This document shows positions 24,220 to 32,623 of a DNA stretch of 64,000 nt, one piece after another; positions within the stretch are counted from its first letter, which is position 1, and the number at the start of each line of letters is the position of its first letter. The stretch comes from an uncultured Spartobacteria bacterium (GTDB taxonomy: Bacteria; Verrucomicrobiota; Verrucomicrobiia; Chthoniobacterales; Chthoniobacteraceae). Below the pieces are notes generated by a model, which saw nothing but the letters and a program-made list of their open reading frames with translations, had not been told where the DNA came from and searched no databases. Location: assembly GCA_903901425.1 (NCBI GenBank), contig CAIURC010000042.1:28770-92769 (forward strand), read 5' to 3'. A program made the position numbers and the translations under genes.

Positions 24220-24815
24220 AAACGCGCGCTGACGCCCGCACAGGATTCAGTCTGGTGGAGTTGCTGGCGATCCTCGCCATGCTCGGCACGGCCACCGCCT
24301 GGCTGCTGCCCAGCGTGCCGGGCCTTCTGCAAAGCCAGGCCAGAAGATCCGCACTGGATCAGGTGTTTGCCTCACTCACCCTGGCACGTTCGATCGCGCT
24401 CAGCCGCAACCGGCCCGCGCTCTGGGCAGTTGCCCCAACCGGCGAAGGCTGGCCTTCAGACTACGCACTCCGGGCATTTGCCGTGTTCAGGGGAGAACAG
24501 ACGGACCCCGGTGCGGCCCCCTTCTGGGTTCAGGAAACAACCTGGTACCGGCTGCCCGAAGGGGTTGTTTTTGACCCGGAGACGCCGGGTTCCTCCCCCC
24601 TCAACGGGTGGAGCGCGCCCAACCCGTTCACCGGTCAGCCTCTGACCATTCATGGACTGCACTTTGAACCGGATGGATCGCTCAACACGGACTCGGAGAC
24701 GCCTCTGGTCCGGCTCAACTCCTTCCGCCAACCCCGCCGGGGAACCCGGACCGGCCTCTCGGACACCATCCAACTCCGGCCCTCCACGGGGATGGCCCGG
24801 CTCATTCCCCAGTGA
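24216..24815 (+). CDS. GspH/FimT-like pseudopilin, Verru_Chthon cassette protein D
   Basis: A 199-residue prepilin-like protein. After a short basic leader the cleavage motif TG|FSLVELLAILAML has Glu at +5, followed by a long hydrophobic helix. The next part, SLTLARSIALSRNRPALWAV (residues about 54-73), is the GspH/FimT signature. The rest is a beta-rich head. It begins by overlapping the GroEL stop (ATGA at 24216). By size, order and sequence it fits Verru_Chthon cassette protein D. A prepilin peptidase should cleave after the Gly; none is encoded in the window. It may form the tip of a short pilus-like fibre together with the next three genes. Confidence 0.82.
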   Translation: MKTRADARTGFSLVELLAILAMLGTATAWLLPSVPGLLQSQARRSALDQVFASLTLARSIALSRNRPALWAVAPTGEGWPSDYALRAFAVFRGEQTDPGAAPFWVQETTWYRLPEGVVFDPETPGSSPLNGWSAPNPFTGQPLTIHGLHFEPDGSLNTDSETPLVRLNSFRQPRRGTRTGLSDTIQLRPSTGMARLIPQ

Positions 24816-24846
24816 CACGTTATGAAAAAACGATCCGTTCCTGGAC

Positions 24847-25416
24847 ATGACAACGCGCCTCACCCAGAACCGCCCCGGGACAGCGCAGGGGTTTTCGCTC
24901 GCCGAGGTGCTGCTCTGCCTGGCCATTCTTCCGGTGGCGCTCTCGGGGCTTTTTTTTCTGCTGGGAATCTGTCTCGCCCAGAGCCGGGAAACGAGCCAGA
25001 CCACCGAGGCCGTGCAACTTGCGCAGATGGTGCTGGCCTCACTCCGGTCCGACCCCTTCGACGCATCCCCCCTTTTTGCGGGGCCGGAGGTTGCCACGGT
25101 GGCCCTTGGCGGGCGCACCCCGGAAGATCCTCCGGTGGAACTCCATGCGTGGACCCAAACGCCGCTCCCCGCGGGAGTCGAATCTGCGACGCCCCCTCCG
25201 GTTCCCCTGATCCTGCGGCCCCGGGAAAACCCGGTGGAAGCCGATTACAGGATCCTGCTCCGTTTCCAACCCCGGGGACGAGGCGGCCCCTCCCCGGCAA
25301 AATCCTGCCGGGGCACTTTGGCGGGGATCCAGGTGGTGCATTGTTCCTCCGGGCGCACGGTATTCCAATCCAGCCAGTTCCTTGCCCGAAACCCGCCCCC
25401 GGCAATCGAGCCGTGA
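24847..25416 (+). CDS. GspI-like pseudopilin, Verru_Chthon cassette protein B
   Basis: A 189-residue prepilin-like protein with the cleavage site QG|FSLAEVLLCLAILPVAL, Glu at +5 intact. The helix ends in a stretch with EAVQLAQMVLASLRSDP, resembling GspI, in which an alpha helix leads to a small beta head. It starts 31 bases after the D gene. The ATG at 24847 is preferred to one at 24822 that lies in another frame. Its stop overlaps the start of the C gene (GTGA). It matches Verru_Chthon cassette protein B in size and position. Confidence 0.8.
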   Translation: MTTRLTQNRPGTAQGFSLAEVLLCLAILPVALSGLFFLLGICLAQSRETSQTTEAVQLAQMVLASLRSDPFDASPLFAGPEVATVALGGRTPEDPPVELHAWTQTPLPAGVESATPPPVPLILRPRENPVEADYRILLRFQPRGRGGPSPAKSCRGTLAGIQVVHCSSGRTVFQSSQFLARNPPPAIEP

Positions 25417-26186
25417 ACCTGTTGCCTGCGGGATTCACGCTGGTGGAAACCCTCGTGGCCGTGGTTCTTACGCTGGTTCTGGCCGGGCTCATGACGCGCA
25501 CGGTGTCCGACGCTTCGGCCCTCTGGAGACTTCACTCGGCGCGGTTGGACACTTTTTCCGAAGCGCGGGCCGCGCTGCAAAAGATTTCCAGGGACCTTGC
25601 CTCGGCGCAGGCGTTCCCGGAGGCCACCCGGGACATGGCGGTGCTCTGCATCCGGCCCCACCCCCAAAAGGCCGCAGATGCGCCACCGGGTCTGGAGTTT
25701 ACGCTCCTCGCGCAGACGCCCGCTTCTGGTCAAAGCGACATCCGCGCCGTGGGTTACTTCTGCGCCTGGGATTCCACGCTCAACGGCCCGGTGCTGCGCA
25801 GACAAACCGCACCGGCCGCCGCGACCGCCGAGGCGCTGCGGAACCTGCGCCCGGAGGAGGCTCATTTTTTCCCGTGGAACCTCCTTCCTAGAGACGCTCC
25901 AAGCGAGGTCCTTGCGCAGTTCGCATGGGATCTGAGGGTGCAAACCCCCGGCCCCACTGGTGCACCGGAACCAGCTGGCGGGCTGAGTTTCAACCGCGAG
26001 TTGCCCCGCTGGATTGAGATCCGGTTCAAGGCGGTGTCGCCGTCTGCCCTGAATTCCGTGGGGGCGTTTCCCCAGAATGCCCTCGCCTGGCAAACCGGAC
26101 CGCTTGGCTGGGGCGGTTCCCCCCTCCAGAGGTTGCTCCTGAGACACACCCGCGAATTCGCAACCCGGATCCCGCTCGTCCCATGA
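25413..26186 (+). CDS. GspJ-like pseudopilin, Verru_Chthon cassette protein C
   Basis: A 257-residue prepilin-like protein starting at a GTG (25413) that overlaps the previous stop by 4 bp. The motif AG|FTLVETLVAVVL has Glu at +5, and the following SEARAALQKISRDLASAQ is the GspJ/PulJ-type helix end. The head continues with LEFTLLAQTP and a C-terminal WIEIRFKAVSPSALNSV strand pattern. Its stop overlaps the large A protein (ATGA at 26183). It fits Verru_Chthon cassette protein C. Confidence 0.82.
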   Translation: MNLLPAGFTLVETLVAVVLTLVLAGLMTRTVSDASALWRLHSARLDTFSEARAALQKISRDLASAQAFPEATRDMAVLCIRPHPQKAADAPPGLEFTLLAQTPASGQSDIRAVGYFCAWDSTLNGPVLRRQTAPAAATAEALRNLRPEEAHFFPWNLLPRDAPSEVLAQFAWDLRVQTPGPTGAPEPAGGLSFNRELPRWIEIRFKAVSPSALNSVGAFPQNALAWQTGPLGWGGSPLQRLLLRHTREFATRIPLVP

Positions 26187-29100
26187 AAAAAAGATCCAAC
26201 CGGGGATTCTCGCTGGTCTGCTGCCTCCTGCTGCTGCTCCTGCTCTGTGCGGGAGTCACCGGTTTTCTCTCCAGCACCGGTCTCCACAGGTCCGCAGCTC
26301 GCCAGAGCCTTGCCAAATCGGTGGCACGCTCCGCTGCGGAATCCGCTGCAGCCCAGGCGGCAAGTCTGCTTGCCGAAAAAATCGCCGCCGCTCCCGATTC
26401 CGCCACCGGTTGGCAACGCATCCGGACGCCGGGCACCGAGGACTTTTATTTTGAGGGAACCGTCCTGCACCTCCATCCGCAGGCCTCTGGAGCCGGCCCG
26501 CTGGTACTGCCCCTTGTTTCGAGGCCCGACTCAAGCGGCGATCTTCTGGAAGAAATCCCGTCGTCATCGGGGGTCCAGTGCCTCGGCATGGAACCCTGGA
26601 CATCCGCCAACAGCGTCAACCTCAACCGCCCCCTGTTCCGTGGGGACCAGCAGGGCTGGATCGGCTCGCCCGAGACCTCCGTCCAGAGACCGCACCCCTT
26701 CCGCGCCCGCTGGATTGAGCTCCGCAGCCCGCAGGGGGCACCGCCCCCACCGATCTCGGCCAGGTACGCGTTCTGGATGGAGGATGAAAGCTTCCGTCTC
26801 CACCTCAACCGGATCCAGCGCATGCCGGATGACGGAACAGCAACGACCTTCAAGCCCCCGACCATGGAACGCGGTCCGGAACCGCACTCCCCGGGAATCG
26901 GCCCGGAGGAAATTCCGATGCTGGGACTTCTGGCCGGCATGCGCAGCATCCGACCGACCGACCGGGGTCCACTTGCCGTGGAACTTCTGACCCTCAGAAA
27001 TGCGTTTCCCTCGGGAACAATCCCGGAGATCCGGTCCTTCAACTATGCACGATCTGGGCGGGACCAGGTTCTGGTCGGGGACGGGCTGCGTTTTTTGGGG
27101 ACGCTCTCTTCCTCCGCACTCAACCTCTCCCGGCACGGCACCCAACGGGTGAACCTGAACGCGGCCCTCGGCTTGGAGGAAAAAGAGATGGACTGGACAC
27201 TCTACGCTCCGCCAACCGCAGTGCTCCAGAGACAGCATCGGAGGCTGGTTGAAACCATCCGGTTCCATGCGCCCCGGTTCGGCCAGAGGTTTTACCGGAC
27301 GACGTCAGACCCGGACCGGGAATCGGTGACCTCGGCCCACCAGGAGGTGTACCTGAACAAAATTGCGGCGAACATTCAGGACCTGATCGACCCGGACCTC
27401 CAGCCCACGCTGGTGGATTCGGCGGGGCACATTGTTCCGCCGGGGCGCCCTGAGGCGCCTCTGAACGCAGATGCCCCCGACGGCCACTGGGCGCAGGGCA
27501 AGGACAGCACGCCGTGCCTTCAGGAAGCCGTTGTGCGGCTCCGATCGGAAGCCAGCAACTCCCGCTACAAGCTCCGGGTTGACTACTATCTGGAATTCTG
27601 GAACCCGACCGACCGCGACATTTATGTTTGCGTCCAACCCAGCCTGAACGAACCGCATTCGGTCGGACCGGAGACATTTGTAAAAGTCTCCAATCAACCG
27701 GCATGGATCTCCACCCCATCCGGCACCCCGCTGCGGAGTACCCGTCCCGGGGGGCAGGCTCCGGTCCAATCTCCCGCCCGGGACATTGTGATTGACCTGT
27801 GCAGCGGGGTGTACGCCCAGGGAAAACCTGTCCCCGGGGGCGTCTGCTTCCGGGCAGGCCATGCCACGGTCATCACCACCGACCCGGATTATCTCAAGCC
27901 GCCGGAACAGAAAAAGCTCAGCCCCGGTTTTTCCGGGGGATACAATCTGGAGAACATCTACTTCTGCAGCAAACTCCTCAAAGGCACTCGGGAATACGAG
28001 GGGCCGATTGGCCCCCGGGGCACTGCGGGGATAAAACCTGATTTCAGGGACAACACCGAGGATTACGACACGGAGGTGCTTCTGGGCAACCTCCGCGGCC
28101 TTCTGGACTCGCACCCGGCGGCGGTGGCCATGGGCGGAGGCGCCAGGGTAACCCGGCCCGGGCAGTCCCGGGACGACTGGTACGGCGGGTCTCTGCTGGG
28201 AAACGGGATCACCCCGTCCCAGACGGGGGACCCGCGCACCAACAATGAAGCGCTCCGTTACACCCGGTTTCTGCCCGGGGCATCGACCACACAGCCCGAT
28301 CAGGGTCGGTACTTCAACACCGTGAGCGCCCCGCGGTTTAGCCTTGGCCATCCCAATGACACCCACACCAACCCTCACCTCCAGCACCCCTGGCCCGACC
28401 CTTACAAGGGCTGGAACCGGACCTCCACCGGCACCGCCAAGAACCCGCGGATCGCACCCGCCCGCGTCGCGAACGGCTGGACCGGTGCAGACGGGCGGTT
28501 CCGGACTGGAATCCCGTCCATTGGCCTGCTGGGAGACGTTTTTGATCCGGCAAGAAAATCCGGCACACGCGGGAGCCTTGGCATCGAAGGATCCAGGGGC
28601 GGAGGGCGCACCCTCCGGATCGGGCAACCCGACGACCTTGTGCGGGGTTCTGAACCCCGTGCAGCCAGCCGCGAGTGGGCTGCATGGCGGATGGTGGACT
28701 TCTTTGCCACGCGCTCCCAGATCGAGTTGCCTGGTGTCCTCAACCTGAACGGGATTTCGCGCGACAACGGTTTTGCCCTCCGTGCCCTCTGCCATGGACT
28801 GAGCCTGAATCTTGAAGCACAGGCGTCACGGGCGCTCGAGCCGACGACCGGCCTCCGCCCCTTGGCCACCCAGCTGCCCCTCGACCACGCTGGCCCAGGA
28901 CTCCACCGGATCATCCGGGACGCAATCGAACTCCTGGGCAGCCGCGGTCCCTACACCGGATGCTTTCGGGAACGTGGCGAATGGTCGGAACTCCCTGCGT
29001 TTGCAGCCGACTCAGAAACCCTGTTTGAAGGCACTCGCACCAGCATCGTCTTTGATCATGCGCGGGAGGAACTTTTCAGGAGAACCGTTGAACTCCTCAC

Positions 29101-29356
29101 CACCCGGGGCAACGTGTTCACGGTTTACTGTGTGGGACAGGCGATCGTTCCTCCCAAGAGCCCCACGGCCTCGATCCAGATTCTGGCTGAACACTGGCTG
29201 AAAACCACCTTTGCGCTGCTGCCCATGAAAGCGGACGGCTCCCCCTTTGGATTTGCGACCGAGGACTTTAACCCGGATTCCCCCGAATCGGTTGCTCGGA
29301 GGTTCACCGCTCCCGACTACTATGACATCCGAAGCCTTGCCCGATCCGAACCGTGA
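26183..29356 (+). CDS. Large GspK-like pseudopilin, Verru_Chthon cassette protein A
   Basis: A 1057-residue protein that fits Verru_Chthon cassette protein A. The N-terminus RG|FSLVCCLLLLLLLCAG has the prepilin cleavage glycine but Cys instead of Glu at +5. Loss of that Glu is the hallmark of GspK, the largest minor pseudopilin, and gene order D-B-C-A mirrors gspH-I-J-K. Further on it has RVNLNAALGL and IAANIQDLIDPD segments that recall the GspK motif for a small helical insert. At three times the size of GspK it carries a very large extra head. It would sit at the tip of a pilus-like fibre, exposed in the periplasm or at the surface. Translation is coupled to C by a 4-bp overlap. Confidence 0.8.
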   Translation: MKKRSNRGFSLVCCLLLLLLLCAGVTGFLSSTGLHRSAARQSLAKSVARSAAESAAAQAASLLAEKIAAAPDSATGWQRIRTPGTEDFYFEGTVLHLHPQASGAGPLVLPLVSRPDSSGDLLEEIPSSSGVQCLGMEPWTSANSVNLNRPLFRGDQQGWIGSPETSVQRPHPFRARWIELRSPQGAPPPPISARYAFWMEDESFRLHLNRIQRMPDDGTATTFKPPTMERGPEPHSPGIGPEEIPMLGLLAGMRSIRPTDRGPLAVELLTLRNAFPSGTIPEIRSFNYARSGRDQVLVGDGLRFLGTLSSSALNLSRHGTQRVNLNAALGLEEKEMDWTLYAPPTAVLQRQHRRLVETIRFHAPRFGQRFYRTTSDPDRESVTSAHQEVYLNKIAANIQDLIDPDLQPTLVDSAGHIVPPGRPEAPLNADAPDGHWAQGKDSTPCLQEAVVRLRSEASNSRYKLRVDYYLEFWNPTDRDIYVCVQPSLNEPHSVGPETFVKVSNQPAWISTPSGTPLRSTRPGGQAPVQSPARDIVIDLCSGVYAQGKPVPGGVCFRAGHATVITTDPDYLKPPEQKKLSPGFSGGYNLENIYFCSKLLKGTREYEGPIGPRGTAGIKPDFRDNTEDYDTEVLLGNLRGLLDSHPAAVAMGGGARVTRPGQSRDDWYGGSLLGNGITPSQTGDPRTNNEALRYTRFLPGASTTQPDQGRYFNTVSAPRFSLGHPNDTHTNPHLQHPWPDPYKGWNRTSTGTAKNPRIAPARVANGWTGADGRFRTGIPSIGLLGDVFDPARKSGTRGSLGIEGSRGGGRTLRIGQPDDLVRGSEPRAASREWAAWRMVDFFATRSQIELPGVLNLNGISRDNGFALRALCHGLSLNLEAQASRALEPTTGLRPLATQLPLDHAGPGLHRIIRDAIELLGSRGPYTGCFRERGEWSELPAFAADSETLFEGTRTSIVFDHAREELFRRTVELLTTRGNVFTVYCVGQAIVPPKSPTASIQILAEHWLKTTFALLPMKADGSPFGFATEDFNPDSPESVARRFTAPDYYDIRSLARSEP

Positions 29357-29420
29357 ACGGACCGCTCTTCCGAATCCCGCATGCACCAGCGAGAAAAGGC
29401 CCTCCAGAACACGACTCGGA

Positions 29421-30182
29421 ATGGGGCACCGCGTTTTTTATGGAGCCTGGCTCTGGGTTGCCGGAGGTCTAGTTTTGCCTGCAGAACCCACCCACCCCCG
29501 AACAGCACCGGAGTCCGCCGCCTATGTCCGACTCTGGAACTTCAATCCTCCAGAGGGCCAGTCCCTGATGCTCTCCGAAGACCAGAGCACTGCCCCCCCG
29601 CTCTTGGAGACTCCTGCCAACTGGGTCTCTGCCGGGTACGTCCCCGTAGCGCCCGGGAGCCACAGGCTCCGGCTTGAATCCGCCCCCGAGGACGAGGAAC
29701 CGCTCCTGCGCTGCGTTCTGCGCGTTGCGGGGGGGAATTTTGTCACTCTGCTGGTGGTCTGGCCGGGCGGAACCCCGGAAGTCCGACTTCTGGATGAAAC
29801 CCCACCGGATGCGCCCCTGACCTCGGGAGTGTTGACAGTGCGCCACTTTATTCCGGGCGCAGCGATCTGGATCCAAGGCCCTGGGTTCCCTCAACCCAGG
29901 GCGATCCACCACCCGAACCACCAGACTTTTCCGGATCTTGTCCGGGGACTGATCCCTCTGAGGCTCAAGGCCGGGATCCCCGGCCTTGCCCGGAGTGAAT
30001 GGACCCTTCAGGCGGACTTCAGCCATTGCGCTTCACAGACGCTCCTGTTGGTGTTGGATCCCTATGGTCGGTTCCGGCCGCGGTTGGTGCCCTCGGGGCA
30101 ATGTGAAATTCAACCCGAGGAACCCGAAGATCCTGCTGGGGAACGGGCACAGAAGCTTCCGGAAAATCTTGCACCCAAATGA
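29421..30182 (+). CDS. Secreted beta-sandwich protein downstream of the pseudopilin cassette
   Basis: A 253-residue protein with a signal peptide (MGHRVFYGAWLWVAGGLVLPAEP). Two similar halves follow, each of the kind Y-V-R-L-W-N-F-N-P-P-E-G ... YVPVAPGSHRLRLE and LTVRHFIPGAAIW, a pattern like DUF4397 or AlgF-type beta sandwiches. The ATG at 29421 is chosen because it starts the signal peptide; a longer frame begins within the A gene at 29322. It lies 64 bases after the cassette A stop and 48 before the helicase gene. Likely exported together with the fibre proteins. No enzymatic motif seen. Confidence 0.6.
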   Translation: MGHRVFYGAWLWVAGGLVLPAEPTHPRTAPESAAYVRLWNFNPPEGQSLMLSEDQSTAPPLLETPANWVSAGYVPVAPGSHRLRLESAPEDEEPLLRCVLRVAGGNFVTLLVVWPGGTPEVRLLDETPPDAPLTSGVLTVRHFIPGAAIWIQGPGFPQPRAIHHPNHQTFPDLVRGLIPLRLKAGIPGLARSEWTLQADFSHCASQTLLLVLDPYGRFRPRLVPSGQCEIQPEEPEDPAGERAQKLPENLAPK

Positions 30183-30230
30183 TTTCGCTTTCGGGATGGC
30201 GATTCGCCTGAAGCCGTTCTAAAAGCTGGG

Positions 30231-32072
30231 ATGGAAAAGAAACTCTTCTCGGAACTGGGCTTGTCGCCGGAACTCCTCAAGGCGATCGCACGCATCGGTT
30301 TCGAACAGGCTTCCCCAATCCAAACCGCTGCAATTCCCGCAATCTTGAGCGGCGCGGACGTGGTCGGGCAAAGCCAAACCGGTTCCGGAAAAACCGCCGC
30401 TTTCGCAATCCCCGCCATTGAACGGACCAATGCCGGCATCAAGGCCGTGCAAACCCTGATTCTGTGCCCGACGCGCGAACTTGCGGTCCAGGTAGCTGAG
30501 GAAGTCGCGAAACTCTCACTCTTCAAACGCGGAGTTCGCGAACTGCCGATCTACGGCGGACAGTCCTATGAGCGCCAGTTCCGTGGTTTGGAAGCTGGCA
30601 CCCAGATTGTCATCGGAACCCCGGGCAGGATTATGGACCATCTTGAGCGGGGCTCGCTCCGACTCGACCAACTGCAGACGGTGATCCTCGACGAGGCAGA
30701 CCGGATGCTGGACATGGGATTCATCGAAGACATCGAGCACATCCTCAAGCAGGCCCCTTCAAATCGCCAAACTGTCCTTTTCTCGGCCACGCTGCCGCCT
30801 CCGATCCAGAACCTGATCCGCACATTCACAAAGGATGCCGTCAACATCCGGATTGCCGCGGAAACAATGACTGTGCCCGCGATCGACCAGACCTACTACG
30901 AGGTGGACCGCCGCTCCAAGGTGGAGGTTCTCTGCAGGCTCATCGACCTCCACGACATCCGCTACGCCATTGTATTCTGCGCCACCAAAATGATGGTGGA
31001 CGACGTCGTCGAACACCTTCAGGCCCGCGGCTACTCTGCGGACAAACTCCACGGCGACATCGCCCAATCGGCCAGGGAACGCGTGGTTGCAAAATTCAGG
31101 AAACGCAGCTTCGAGTTTCTCGTCGCCACGGATGTGGCCGCCCGCGGTCTGGACATCGACGACATTGAGGTCGTCTTCAACTACGACCTTCCCCACGATG
31201 GTGAGGACTACGTCCACCGCATCGGCAGAACGGGACGCGCGGGACGCGCCGGGCGTGCCATCACATTTGTCGCCGGCCGCGAAATCTACAAACTTCAGAA
31301 CATCCAGCGGTTCACGAAGTCGAGGATCCGCCGGGAACCGGTGCCTTCGGCGGATGCCGTGGAGGAAAAACGCTCGCAACTCTTCTTTGACAAGCTGAGG
31401 TCCACCCTCGAGGCGGGCGACTACCGGAGGCACGATGCCTCTGTGGATCTCCTGCTTGAAGCGGGCCATTCCCCAACAGAAATCGCATCCGCGCTCATCC
31501 ATCTCGCCACTCAGGACTCGGCTCGTGTCCAAGAACCCGCTCCCACCCGGGCGAAGCCTAGCGCGCGCGGTCCGTTGCAGGCGTCTGGCCCTGCCGCCTC
31601 CAGGGAGGAGTTTGAACGGACGGCGCCCAATCCTTCGCGACCCAAGCGGCCCTCCGAAGACCGGCCAAACTTCACACGCGAAAACACCGAGTTTGACACC
31701 CGGCAGAATCCCTCTGCTCCATCCGCGCCCCACAAAACCAAGCGTCCCCGGCCGGAATCTCCGCGCGAAGAGAGGCGTCCGGATGGGTTTGAACCTCGAA
31801 ACAAATTCCGCTCAGAATCCAAAGAACGGGGAATGCACCGACTGCGGTTCAACATAGGCCGGCAGCACGAAGTCTCGCCTGGAGATTTGGTGGGCGTGAT
31901 TGCCGGGGTGACCCGGATTCCGAAGGAACATATCGGCGCCATCCGCCTTCAAGACCGCTCGAGTGTTGTGGATGTCTCTGAGGAAGTCTCGGCGCTGGTG
32001 TTGAAAAAACTCAACAAGATCAAGTTCAAGGGACACCGGCTTCTGGTCTCTCCGATGGACGCCGCGGACTAA
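30231..32072 (+). CDS. DEAD-box RNA helicase with C-terminal DbpA-type RNA-binding domain
   Basis: A 613-residue DEAD-box helicase: Q motif IGFEQASPIQ (22-31), Walker A SQTGSGKT (48-55), TPGRI (130-134), DEAD at 154-157, SAT at 185-187, and motif VI HRIGRTGRAGRAGRA. After the helicase core, a low-complexity linker (about 420-530, rich in Pro, Arg and Glu) leads to a DbpA RNA-binding domain: RLRFNIGRQHEVSPGDLVG and GAIRLQDRSSVVDVSEE. This matches DeaD/CsdA-type helicases, which help ribosome assembly and cold growth. The start ATG at 30231 is 48 bases after the previous stop. A role in unwinding 23S rRNA segments is inferred from the DbpA-type domain. Confidence 0.93.
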   Translation: MEKKLFSELGLSPELLKAIARIGFEQASPIQTAAIPAILSGADVVGQSQTGSGKTAAFAIPAIERTNAGIKAVQTLILCPTRELAVQVAEEVAKLSLFKRGVRELPIYGGQSYERQFRGLEAGTQIVIGTPGRIMDHLERGSLRLDQLQTVILDEADRMLDMGFIEDIEHILKQAPSNRQTVLFSATLPPPIQNLIRTFTKDAVNIRIAAETMTVPAIDQTYYEVDRRSKVEVLCRLIDLHDIRYAIVFCATKMMVDDVVEHLQARGYSADKLHGDIAQSARERVVAKFRKRSFEFLVATDVAARGLDIDDIEVVFNYDLPHDGEDYVHRIGRTGRAGRAGRAITFVAGREIYKLQNIQRFTKSRIRREPVPSADAVEEKRSQLFFDKLRSTLEAGDYRRHDASVDLLLEAGHSPTEIASALIHLATQDSARVQEPAPTRAKPSARGPLQASGPAASREEFERTAPNPSRPKRPSEDRPNFTRENTEFDTRQNPSAPSAPHKTKRPRPESPREERRPDGFEPRNKFRSESKERGMHRLRFNIGRQHEVSPGDLVGVIAGVTRIPKEHIGAIRLQDRSSVVDVSEEVSALVLKKLNKIKFKGHRLLVSPMDAAD

Positions 32073-32123
32073 CCCGTTTGCGGCACTTGATCGCGGGTTG
32101 CATCCCCTGCTAGTAAACGGCGC

Positions 32124-32618
32124 ATGCCGGATCCACACTCTCCTGGTCTCACGCGTGACGAAATCCGCGCCTTGGCACTTGGCGTGATCCAGCGGGCCCG
32201 TTTCCCTCAACTTGCAACCGTGGACGGCGACCAACCCCGGGTCCGCCCGGTTTCGCCTGTGAAGGTTGAAGGATTCACCGTCTATGTCGCGAACCTGAGG
32301 CGGTACGGAAAGACCCGCGAAATAGCCGCAAACCCAAAGGTTGAACTCAATTACCTCGACGACCGGCACGACCAAGTCCGGATCACGGGCTGTGCCGAGG
32401 TGGTCACCGACCCTGATCTGCTGAGCTCCATCTGGAACTCGAACCCGCTTCTGAGAAAGTACCTCGGCTCCCCCGATAACCCGGACCTCGTCATCTACCG
32501 GATCCGCCCAGTCCGGGTCCGGTTTATGCGGGAATGGGCGATTGACTATCATGAGATCCCCCCGGAACTCTTCAACCCATCCACCGCAGCAGGGTCTGTT
32601 GCACCTTCCGGAGTCTGA
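32124..32618 (+). CDS. Pyridoxamine 5'-phosphate oxidase-family (PPOX) protein
   Basis: A 164-residue flavin-binding-like protein. RFPQLATVDGDQPRVRPVSP (about 26-45), VYVANLRRYGKTREIAANPK and HDQVRITGCAEVV form the split-barrel FMN-binding pattern of the PPOX class. Small members reduce F420- or FMN-linked substrates or bind haem; which one is not clear. It is followed six bases later by the gene at 32624, and the two are probably co-transcribed. Confidence 0.85.
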   Translation: MPDPHSPGLTRDEIRALALGVIQRARFPQLATVDGDQPRVRPVSPVKVEGFTVYVANLRRYGKTREIAANPKVELNYLDDRHDQVRITGCAEVVTDPDLLSSIWNSNPLLRKYLGSPDNPDLVIYRIRPVRVRFMREWAIDYHEIPPELFNPSTAAGSVAPSGV

Positions 32619-32623
32619 TCGCC

